Assembly (NCBI GenBank): GCA_017533165.1
Contig: JAFXIM010000245.1
Coordinates: forward strand, 1 to 5,244
Length of the DNA stretch: 5,244 nt
Reading direction: 5' to 3'
From: Eggerthellaceae bacterium
GTDB taxonomy: Bacteria; Actinomycetota; Coriobacteriia; Coriobacteriales; Eggerthellaceae
In this document: positions 1 to 5,104 of the stretch, piece after piece
Numbering within the stretch: the stretch's first letter is position 1
Layout: each line of letters opens with the position of its first letter
The notes under the pieces: model-generated
Told to the model about the DNA's origin: nothing
What the model saw: the letters and a program-made list of their open reading frames with translations, nothing else
Database searches by the model: none
Program-made: the position numbers and the translations under genes

Positions 1-20
1 AGGATCAAACTCTCCGTTCG
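1..20 (-). rRNA. 16S rRNA gene, 5' end only
   Basis: Read on the minus strand, positions 13-1 are AGAGTTTGATCCT, the universal start of bacterial 16S rRNA (the site of the common 27F primer). By analogy with E. coli, where about seven bases precede AGAGTTTGATC, the mature 5' end should lie near position 20, but this was not measured. The rest of the gene lies beyond the left edge, so taxonomy cannot be read from it. The gene has the same orientation as tyrS and the other genes here. A full rRNA promoter and leader stand upstream, so this is the start of an rRNA operon rather than a stray fragment. Confidence 0.93.
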
Positions 21-243
21 AACAGGCGGGAGCTCGTCCCGCCGCTTCGCGTTCAGTTTGTCCGGCATGTCGACTCGTCGGATCCCGTTAAGGTCCGGGA
101 AACGACGGGGTCTTCCATTGACTAGAATGTCCGTCCGACATCCTTTCGAATCATTCGAAATTCCATCACAGTATCCGGTTCTCAAGGTGCCGGTTCCGGG
201 CCTCGCGGCCCGTCCCCGCCGCATCGCCTCAGGCGACGCGCAA
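21..243 (-). ncRNA. 16S rRNA leader (pre-rRNA 5' spacer), highly structured
   Basis: This stretch lies between the strong rRNA promoter and the 16S 5' end and would be transcribed, then removed during rRNA maturation. It holds no credible gene. It folds locally into several hairpins, listed in transcription order. 239-221 has an 8-bp stem with one G-U pair and a TGA loop. 212-197 has a 6-bp stem with a GCGA loop. 160-144 has a perfect 7-bp stem, TTTCGAA/TTCGAAA. 141-127 has a 5-bp stem. 106-77 has 4-bp and 5-bp stems separated by an internal loop. 43-25 has a perfect 7-bp stem, GGCGGGA/TCCCGCC, just ahead of the 16S gene. Long-range pairing with the sequence after 16S (the RNase III stem) is expected in this family but cannot be seen in this window. 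The transcription start at about 243 is inferred from the -10 element. Confidence 0.8.
176..212 (-). promoter_or_regulatory. boxB/boxA-like rRNA antitermination signal
   Basis: On the minus strand the leader carries a 6-bp hairpin with a GCGA tetraloop (CGGGCC/GGCCCG, 212-197). About ten bases later comes CTTGAGAACCGG (187-176). CTTGAGAAC resembles the boxA core of actinobacterial rRNA leaders (TTTGAGAACT-type). In many bacteria a hairpin (boxB) followed by boxA recruits NusB/NusE and other Nus factors, which keep RNA polymerase from terminating in the untranslated rRNA. The order, spacing and position between the rRNA promoter and 16S fit that role. The assignment is by resemblance only; the boxA core is a short match. 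Confidence 0.6.
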
Positions 244-249
244 GGAGAT

Positions 250-300
250 ACTTTACTCTGAACCGCGGTCTGAGTCAAGGAAAAATTTGAGAAATTTTGA
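250..300 (-). promoter_or_regulatory. Main rRNA operon promoter with AT-rich UP-like element
   Basis: The minus strand shows a -35 box TTGACT (278-273), exactly 17 bases of spacer, and a -10 box TAAAGT (255-250). This is a near-ideal vegetative sigma promoter of the kind often seen before rRNA operons. Directly upstream (300-279) is an A/T-tract segment, TCAAAATTTCTCAAATTTTT, which stands out from the GC-rich surroundings and resembles an UP element that binds the alpha subunit of RNA polymerase. Transcription should start around 244-241, giving a leader of about 220 bases before 16S. Confidence 0.87.
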
Positions 301-316
301 AATCTCTTCTTTCCCC

Positions 317-382
317 AACCGCTCGGCGGTTCGAAGCCAGCTTTGCCTCAGGCTAAGCTCCCGCGCCCTCCTCAAGCGCGGG
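317..382 (-). other. Three consecutive inverted repeats upstream of the rRNA promoter
   Basis: Three hairpin-forming segments sit nearly back to back. 382-360 has a 7-bp perfect stem CCCGCGC/GCGCGGG with a 9-base loop. 359-339 has AGCTT/AAGCT outside and GCC/GGC inside, with a TGA loop. 331-317 has a 6-bp stem AACCGC/GCGGTT with a 3-base loop. No convincing U-run follows any of them on the minus strand, so they do not look like simple terminators, and there is no open reading frame with a ribosome binding site. They could be the start of a transcript from an upstream rRNA promoter or a protein-binding region. The fold itself reads equally well on either strand. Confidence 0.45.
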
Positions 383-388
383 TTACAT

Positions 389-445
389 ATACTACTCAAG
401 CCCTCAGCTCAAAGCAAGAACTATTTTCAGTTTTTATCTCTTTCA
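389..445 (-). promoter_or_regulatory. Candidate upstream rRNA promoter, weak
   Basis: The minus strand has TTGCTT (417-412), a 17-base spacer and TAGTAT (394-389), preceded by an A-rich run (about 445-418, including GATAAAAACTGAAAATAG) that could act as an UP element. The hexamers match the consensus only partly: the first three bases of the -35 box and four of six in the -10 box. Its layout copies that of the strong promoter at 278-250, which makes a tandem promoter plausible. A chance match in AT-rich spacer DNA remains quite possible. Confidence 0.33.
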
Positions 446-494
446 CAATTCCCCCACTTTGGCAGCCGCCTGCGCTTACCTTCCCCGCTATATA

Positions 495-522
495 CATATA
501 TATAAAAGTGTCCATATCTCAA
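495..522 (-). promoter_or_regulatory. Candidate distal rRNA promoter in TATATA-rich stretch, weak
   Basis: The minus strand has TTGAGA (522-517, five of six consensus positions), a 16-base spacer and TATATG (500-495, four of six). It lies in an alternating AT tract (489-504) that would melt easily. It falls after the probable tyrS terminator and before the other rRNA promoter candidates, which is the right place for a distal tandem promoter. Because the AT tract gives -10-like hexamers in several registers, the exact position is uncertain. Confidence 0.35.
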
Positions 523-550
523 GCTCGGAAGTATGTCCAAGACGTAAAGA

Positions 551-578
551 GGGGGCGGATCCAAAGGACCGCGCCCCC
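551..578 (-). terminator. Probable Rho-independent terminator of tyrS
   Basis: Read on the minus strand, GGGGGCG (578-572) pairs with CGCCCCC (557-551). Inside this is a second helix, GGTCC/GGATC, with one G-T pair and a TTT loop; a single C is bulged. It begins 46 bases after the tyrS stop codon. The following bases are TCTTTACGTC, a short and imperfect U-run, so termination may be only partial. On the plus strand the hairpin is followed by TTGAGC, which is a worse tail, so the minus-strand reading is preferred. It separates tyrS from the rRNA promoter region. Confidence 0.66.
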
Positions 579-624
579 TTGAGCTTACCTATATATAAGC
601 GAATTTGCCGCTGGCGCCTTTGCG

Positions 625-1836
625 CTAAACGAGCTTCACGAACTTGCGCTTGCCAACCTGGATGGTAGCGCCTGCAAGCTTTTCAGGCTCTACGTTGTAG
701 GCCTTGGCGGGCAGGGACTCACCATTGACCTTAACGCCGCCGCCATCAATGAGGCGTCGAGCCTCGCCGGCGCTCTGAGCCAGGCCAGCATCGGCAAGCA
801 GCTTGGCCACATAGACCAGTCCCTCGGCGTTGGGAGTCAGGTCCGCTGCGAACTCCGGGATGTCATCGGGAACGGCGTGCTGCTTGAACACGAGATCGAA
901 CTGCTCCTCTGCAGCGATAGCGGCCGCTGCGTCATAGTAGGATTCGACGATGTTGCGAGCGAGGGCGCGCTTAACCTTGTTGGGGTGCAGTTCGCCAGCA
1001 GCAAGGCCGGCCTCGATCTCATCGATCTTCTCAACCGGTACGGTGGAAGCCAGGCGGTGGTACTTGATCATGATTTCGTCGGGGATGGACATGATCTTAC
1101 CGAACATGTCAGCCGGCTCATCGGTCAGGCCGACGTAGTTGCCGTAGCTCTTGGACATCTTCTTCACGCCGTCAGTACCCTCGAGCAGCGGAAGGGTCAG
1201 GCAAACCTGGGGCTCCATGCCCATCTTCTCCATAAGCTCACGGCCTGCGAGCAAGTTAAAGAGCTGGTCGGTGCCGCCAAGCTCAACATCGGACTCGATG
1301 ACGACCGAGTCATAGGCCTGCATAACCGGATAAAGGAACTCGTGCAGGCTGATGGGCTGGTTAGAGGTGTAGCGGTTGTGGAAATCATCGCGCTCAAGGA
1401 TGCGAGCAACGGTGAAGTTGCTGGTCAGTTTGAGCAGACCTTCCATGTTGAGGGCGAAAATCCACTCGGAGTTGTAACGCAGGGTGGTCTTCTCGGGATC
1501 GAGGACCTTGAAGGCCTGGTCGACATAGGTCTGAGCGTTTGCCTTGATCTGCTCGGTGGTGAGCTGAGGACGCGTGGAATTGCGACCGGAGGGGTCACCG
1601 ATAAGCGCGGTGCCATCGCCGATGATAAGCGTCACATGATGGCCAAGATCTTGGAACTGACGCAGCTTGCGCAGCGGAACGGCATGGCCCAGATGAATAT
1701 CGGGAGCGGTAGGGTCAACACCCAGCTTGATGTTGAGGGGCTTGCCGCGCTTGAGCTTTTCGAGCAGCGCGGATTCGGGCACGATCTGAGAAGCACCCGA
1801 GCGAATGATATGGAGCTGTTCTTCCGGTGAGAGCAT
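625..1836 (-). CDS. tyrS: Tyrosyl-tRNA synthetase, type 2 (TyrZ-like)
   Basis: The 403-residue product is a class I aminoacyl-tRNA synthetase that charges tRNA-Tyr with tyrosine, using ATP, in the cytoplasm. The class I signatures are intact: HLGH at residues 48-51 (HIGH motif) within GVDPTAPDIHLGH, and KMSKS at 226-230. The segment YPVMQAYDS (169-177) and the GGTDQLFN segment (187-194) form the tyrosine pocket and its surroundings in this family. The C-terminal part (about 340-403, with SAGEARRLIDGGGVKVNGE) is the S4-type RNA-binding domain. The form of the first motif and the length match the type-2 TyrRS branch (B. subtilis TyrZ) rather than the E. coli type-1 form. The ATG at 1836 is chosen because AGAAGGA lies six bases upstream (1849-1843) and the protein then has normal family length. 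The stop is TAG. Nothing is truncated or missing. The gene is followed by a hairpin terminator and then by the rRNA operon. Confidence 0.97.
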   Translation of the reverse strand: MLSPEEQLHIIRSGASQIVPESALLEKLKRGKPLNIKLGVDPTAPDIHLGHAVPLRKLRQFQDLGHHVTLIIGDGTALIGDPSGRNSTRPQLTTEQIKANAQTYVDQAFKVLDPEKTTLRYNSEWIFALNMEGLLKLTSNFTVARILERDDFHNRYTSNQPISLHEFLYPVMQAYDSVVIESDVELGGTDQLFNLLAGRELMEKMGMEPQVCLTLPLLEGTDGVKKMSKSYGNYVGLTDEPADMFGKIMSIPDEIMIKYHRLASTVPVEKIDEIEAGLAAGELHPNKVKRALARNIVESYYDAAAAIAAEEQFDLVFKQHAVPDDIPEFAADLTPNAEGLVYVAKLLADAGLAQSAGEARRLIDGGGVKVNGESLPAKAYNVEPEKLAGATIQVGKRKFVKLV

Positions 1837-1877
1837 AATGTTTCCTTCTAGTTTTCACCCACAAATGCATGGGCGCA

Positions 1878-1886
1878 ATCATATCA
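1878..1886 (-). promoter_or_regulatory. Extended -10 promoter for tyrS
   Basis: The minus strand reads TGATATGAT at 1886-1878: a TATGAT -10 box (five of six consensus) preceded by TG and one base, the extended -10 form that can work without a good -35 box. At the usual distance upstream (1906-1901) there is only GGTAAA, a poor -35. Transcription would start near 1871, leaving a 5' leader of about 35 bases. That is far too short for a T-box riboswitch, which often controls synthetase genes in Firmicutes. The promoter begins about 20 bases after the stop of the upstream U32 gene, so tyrS could also receive read-through transcription. Confidence 0.6.
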
Positions 1887-1908
1887 CAGTAGTTGTACCC
1901 TTTACCCG

Positions 1909-4377
1909 CTACGAAACGCCGCGGAACAGGTGACCGCTCGTTACGTTAGGCATCTTGGCAATGGAGTTGCCGTCAAGCTGGGCAACCTTCAAAGCACGCA
2001 CCGCGCGACCCACCGCCTGGGCTGTCTCTTCTCCGTTCATCATGGTGGTGTCTACCATGAAGGAGGAAATGCCAGCGGCGAGCAGTTCGGGCATTGCATG
2101 CGCAACGTCAAGCGCTACGCTGTTGTACAGATGACTGCGCCCAAGCACATCGGTTACCACGGGGAACTCGAAGCCCTTACGGTCGCGCAGGAAGTGCGGG
2201 CTTCTGCGGCGCGGACACACGGCGCAGTTTTGGTCGCAGGGACCCTGGCTCATGAGGAAGCAGTGCTCAGAGGTCATGAGCTCTTGGGTGCCGATGATGG
2301 TAAGGCCAAGCTCAACCGGAGAGTCCTGCGCAAGCTCTCGAATCTGGGCAAGCGTCAGCTCGGGTGAAAGCCACACGCGCTCAGCCCCAAAATCATGAGC
2401 AACGACGAGATCGAGCTTATTCACCATGGGGACATGCGGGCCTACGTCAAAGCTCAGGCCCTCCTCACTTGCACGCTGCATGCCGGCGAGGCTTTCCACC
2501 AGCACGTGCTTACCATAATCGGCGTAGTACCAGGGATCGAAGCCAACAAGGGCCTCACGCGAGAGACCCACGAAATCGTGGTCAATAACGGGAAGCGCAA
2601 TGCTGCACTGCTTGGGATAGCCCGCCTGCTCAGCCGTATTGGTAAGCTGACCCTTAACCACCGCCTCGCCGCGGCGATAATTGAGCGCCGGAACGTAGAT
2701 AATGTCAGCTCCTGCGCGCTTGGCGGCACGTGCGCACACCGGGTTCGTAGCCCAAGCGGCGATACGGCAACCGGGAACCTTTGCCTCGGGCACCAGATCG
2801 CGCTCGGTCACACGCGGGAGGGATCGACGGCGCTTGCCCTTGAGAAGGGCGGCGGTCAGCTTATCGAGGGCTTCGGCTCGTACGTGATGCAGCTGGGAGA
2901 AGCCAATGCCCACTCCCTCGTCGAGATCAACCTCGAGGTGCTCGAGCACATACGGCGTCGCACCGAGGCGATCGATATGGTCGCGCACGTCCTGCTCGGA
3001 TACAGCACGCGTGCGCGCGGCCTCCACAACAGGGCCCTCGGCGTACACATAGGGAGCCTCAAAGTCCGGGGTCTGCCAGTGACGCTCACCTTCTGCAAGC
3101 GCAAAGGATACGAACAGGGGCTCACCGATGCGCATGGACACGGTGCCCACCACGCGAACACGCGGCTCGGAGACGCTGTCCTCGAAAGCCGCCTCGGCAC
3201 TGCGCACGCGAAACACGCGGTCACCTGCGCGGACGTCGCGCATCTTGGCATCAAGCGGAATATGGGTTCGACCCTTGCCGTCCTTGTTCAGCTCGGACAC
3301 CACGAGAGCCGCATGGCCCTTGCGCGTCCAAAACTCGATGACATCGCCCACGTGCAGATCGCGCTCGGCGGGAATGACGGCAATGCGGCCCGACACGTCG
3401 GCAACGCGACCGATGAGCACGCCGCGGTTATTGGGTCGCTGATAGCTCATCATGGAGTTAGATCGGTTGCCTTCGAGATAGGCCGTGGTGAAGCCACGAG
3501 AAAAAGCCTCGGCAAGCTGGTTGAGTTCGGCAGCCGTCGCAGCCGAGCTCTCGCCTTGCGCAATGCGGTCGAGCACCGCACGGTATACGGAGACCACGGC
3601 AAACACGTACTCGGGAGACTTCATGCGGCCCTCGATCTTGAGGGAGGAAACGCCCGCTTCGATCATATCGGGAAGCAAGTTGACCGCGCACAGGTCCTGC
3701 GGGGACAGCAGGTGGTCGCCAGGAGAGGACAGATCCTTCTGAATCGCGACATTGCGAAGCTCATAGGGCAGGCGGCAAGGCTGAGCGCAGGTTCCGCGGT
3801 TTGCGGAACGGCCACCGATCATGGAAGACATAAAGCACTGCCCCGAATAGCAGATGCAAAGCGCTCCTTGGGCAAAGCACTCGATCTCCATGCCTAACCG
3901 ACCGGCCACCTCGCACAGATTGGCAATCTCTTCCAGAGACATCTCACGCGCAAGCGTAACGCGGCGAGCGCCCAAACGGGCTGCTGCGCGAATGCCAGCT
4001 TCATTGTGCGTGTTCATCTGCGTGGAGATGTGCAAGCGAGCCTCGGGAAGCGTACGGGTAAGCTCAGACGCCAAGCCGAGATCCTGAACGATGAAGGCGT
4101 CGGCGCCAACCCGATACGCCTGGCGAGCCAGCTCGAGGGCATCGTTTACCTCGTCGGGCAAAACGGCCACGTTGAGCGTTACATATACGCTGACGCCGCG
4201 AAGGTGCGCGTACTCGCACGCCTCCTCGAGCGTCTCAAGCGTGAAGTTATCGGCACCGCGGCGCGCGTTGAAGGACTCAAGGCCCAAGTAAACCGCGTCC
4301 GCCCCTGCGCGCACGGCAGCATGAAGCGCCGTCATGCTTCCAGCAGGCGCCAGAAGCTCGACTTTTCTTCCAGACAT
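1909..4377 (-). CDS. U32-family protein with duplicated barrel, RlhA-like (putative Fe-S RNA hydroxylase)
   Basis: This 822-residue cytoplasmic protein belongs to family U32, long labelled peptidase/collagenase. Characterised members such as E. coli RlhA (23S rRNA C2501) and TrhP (tRNA wobble uridine) instead hydroxylate RNA and need an Fe-S cluster. The N-terminal barrel (about 5-310) starts with ELLAPAGS and holds the full family signature at 166-184 (E-x-F-x2-G-A-L-C-x4-G-x-C-x-M-S). C174, C181, C197 and C201 are the likely cluster ligands. Residues about 315-510 fit the middle region of RlhA-type proteins (DUF3656-like). Residues 537-790 resemble the first barrel again (AAKRAGADIIYVPALNYRRG versus AAVRAGADAVYLGLESFNARRG) and carry a second cysteine set, C706, C714, C718 and C721. 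It is clearly longer than E. coli RlhA (about 650 residues, from memory). The ATG at 4377 has GAGGAG at 4387-4382; the stop is TAG. The gene lies 52 bases after the lipoprotein gene with no clear terminator or promoter between, so co-transcription is likely. Family membership is certain; the RNA substrate is inferred. Confidence 0.9.
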   Translation of the reverse strand: MSGRKVELLAPAGSMTALHAAVRAGADAVYLGLESFNARRGADNFTLETLEEACEYAHLRGVSVYVTLNVAVLPDEVNDALELARQAYRVGADAFIVQDLGLASELTRTLPEARLHISTQMNTHNEAGIRAAARLGARRVTLAREMSLEEIANLCEVAGRLGMEIECFAQGALCICYSGQCFMSSMIGGRSANRGTCAQPCRLPYELRNVAIQKDLSSPGDHLLSPQDLCAVNLLPDMIEAGVSSLKIEGRMKSPEYVFAVVSVYRAVLDRIAQGESSAATAAELNQLAEAFSRGFTTAYLEGNRSNSMMSYQRPNNRGVLIGRVADVSGRIAVIPAERDLHVGDVIEFWTRKGHAALVVSELNKDGKGRTHIPLDAKMRDVRAGDRVFRVRSAEAAFEDSVSEPRVRVVGTVSMRIGEPLFVSFALAEGERHWQTPDFEAPYVYAEGPVVEAARTRAVSEQDVRDHIDRLGATPYVLEHLEVDLDEGVGIGFSQLHHVRAEALDKLTAALLKGKRRRSLPRVTERDLVPEAKVPGCRIAAWATNPVCARAAKRAGADIIYVPALNYRRGEAVVKGQLTNTAEQAGYPKQCSIALPVIDHDFVGLSREALVGFDPWYYADYGKHVLVESLAGMQRASEEGLSFDVGPHVPMVNKLDLVVAHDFGAERVWLSPELTLAQIRELAQDSPVELGLTIIGTQELMTSEHCFLMSQGPCDQNCAVCPRRRSPHFLRDRKGFEFPVVTDVLGRSHLYNSVALDVAHAMPELLAAGISSFMVDTTMMNGEETAQAVGRAVRALKVAQLDGNSIAKMPNVTSGHLFRGVS

Positions 4378-4429
4378 CTCTCTCCTCGTTGTTTAGCTGG
4401 CTTGCCCCTCGTCAGCGACGCTTGGGAAA

Positions 4430-4930
4430 TTAGAGCTCGGCTGCCTTCGCATCGGTTTCCTGCAGCTTGGCAATGCCTTCGTCATAGGCCTTCTGGATCT
4501 CCTTCAGGCGCGTGCCGTAATTGGAGAAGTCGAAAGGCTGGGCATCGCTCGCGCTGTCGATCTCGGTGTAGAGATCGACGTATGCCTTGAGCGCCTCGCG
4601 CAGAGACGTGCAGCCATCAACGTAGCCGGCCTTGACGTCGGCTAGGACCTCAGGCGCCTCAAGAGCCTCGAGCTCGTCGAGCACCTTGAGGGCGCTGTCT
4701 GCCTGAGTGCGCATGGTGACCACATCACCACGAACCACGGCATCGGTAAAGCCCTCGAGCTTGTCGGACAGATCGTCCATAGTCTGATTTACCTGAGCCA
4801 TGTACTGGCGATTTGCCTTCTGCTCCTCATTGGCGGTATTGGCCTGCGGCATGCAAGCAGCGAGCGCCACGGCGGCAAGAGCCGCGCTCAGGGCAAGCGT
4901 GAGAACTCGAACGATGGTTGCGCGCTTCAT
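4430..4930 (-). CDS. Small predicted lipoprotein, function unknown
   Basis: The product is 166 residues. It begins with a basic start (MKR), a hydrophobic stretch (about 5-24) and a lipobox LAAC at 23-26, so Cys26 should be lipidated and the mature protein anchored to the outer face of the cytoplasmic membrane. The rest (about 35-166) is rich in Ala, Glu, Asp, Lys and Leu with few prolines or glycines, suggesting a helical bundle. It includes a KLEGFTDAVVRGDV segment near 57-70 and one further cysteine, C107. I do not recognise a characterised family. The start at 4930 is preferred over the in-frame ATG at 4990 because AAGGAGA lies eight bases upstream (4945-4939) and a signal peptide then starts directly at the N-terminus; the longer form would put 20 hydrophilic residues before it. 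The stop is TAA. It precedes the U32 gene by 52 bases, so the two may form an operon, though no functional link is evident. Confidence 0.85.
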   Translation of the reverse strand: MKRATIVRVLTLALSAALAAVALAACMPQANTANEEQKANRQYMAQVNQTMDDLSDKLEGFTDAVVRGDVVTMRTQADSALKVLDELEALEAPEVLADVKAGYVDGCTSLREALKAYVDLYTEIDSASDAQPFDFSNYGTRLKEIQKAYDEGIAKLQETDAKAAEL

Positions 4931-4980
4931 GTGGATGGTCTCCTTGTTTCTTTCAATGGCCCAAAGGCCTCTTCGTACAT

Positions 4981-5010
4981 CAAGGCGCATCCGCCAAACG
5001 GAGCGCCTTG
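4981..5010. repeat. Strong hairpin in the leader region of the lipoprotein gene
   Basis: CAAGGCGC (4981-4988) pairs with GCGCCTTG (5003-5010). Inside, TCCG (4990-4993) pairs with CGGA (4999-5002), with a single unpaired A at 4989 and a five-base loop, giving 12 base pairs in all. On the minus strand it falls roughly 12 to 41 bases into the predicted lipoprotein transcript and is not followed by a U-run, so there it looks like a leader element. On the plus strand it is followed by AGCTTTTGTTTTG, which resembles the tail of a Rho-independent terminator, although no rightward gene is visible. It could limit antisense transcription, stabilise the mRNA 5' end or bind a regulator. The role is open; the structure itself is clear. 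Confidence 0.7.
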
Positions 5011-5028
5011 AGCTTTTGTTTTGCAGTC

Positions 5029-5037
5029 ATCATATCA
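5029..5037 (-). promoter_or_regulatory. Extended -10 promoter for the lipoprotein gene
   Basis: The minus strand shows TGATATGAT at 5037-5029, an extended -10 element identical in all nine bases to the one before tyrS. No good -35 box is seen at 16-18 bases upstream. Transcription would begin near 5022, giving a leader of about 92 bases that contains the hairpin at 5010-4981. The U32 gene probably shares this promoter, since none is evident in its own 52-base upstream gap. Confidence 0.55.
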
Positions 5038-5104
5038 GGAACGCCCTACGAGCGACCTTCTTGTATCCGTTTCGCCACCTGGGTGGAAGCTTGTGTCGGA
5101 GGGG

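Noticed and set aside
323..345. GGTTCGAA resembling the T-loop of a tRNA
   Set aside because: The flanking bases do not form a 5-bp T-stem, and no acceptor, anticodon or D arm can be assembled around it. The bases are better explained by neighbouring inverted repeats.
58..582. Several short plus-strand open frames in the rRNA promoter and leader region
   Set aside because: They overlap the rRNA leader and promoter elements, lack convincing ribosome binding sites and are rich in Arg, Ser and Pro as expected from translated non-coding DNA.
877..1830. A 317-codon open frame on the plus strand opposite tyrS
   Set aside because: It lies wholly antisense to a confidently assigned synthetase gene, shows no recognisable domain, and such long open frames are common opposite GC-rich genes.
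1837..1908. Possible T-box riboswitch ahead of tyrS
   Set aside because: The whole gap is only 72 bases and the predicted leader about 35, far shorter than a T-box. No T-box core sequence or terminator/antiterminator pair is visible.
2215..2262. Radical-SAM domain suggested by the CX3CX2C spacing
   Set aside because: The motif sits near the end of a U32-like barrel rather than near the start of a radical-SAM barrel, and no other radical-SAM feature was seen.
2395..3897. A 500-codon open frame on the plus strand opposite the U32 gene
   Set aside because: It is a mirror of the strongly biased codon use of the U32 gene. The translation is rich in His, Gly, Ala and Arg without any family signature.
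1909..4377. Collagenase or other protease role for the U32 protein
   Set aside because: The U32 name is historical. The cysteine-rich signature matches the Fe-S RNA hydroxylase members, and no classical protease catalytic motif or signal peptide is present.
4935..4975. GGCC-type inverted repeat near 4958-4970 as a terminator
   Set aside because: The arms are only four bases, each self-complementary, and no U-run follows on either strand.
4931..4990. Longer form of the lipoprotein starting at 4990
   Set aside because: It has no ribosome binding site and overlaps the strong hairpin. It would also place 20 hydrophilic residues before the signal peptide, whereas the start at 4930 has AAGGAGA at good spacing.
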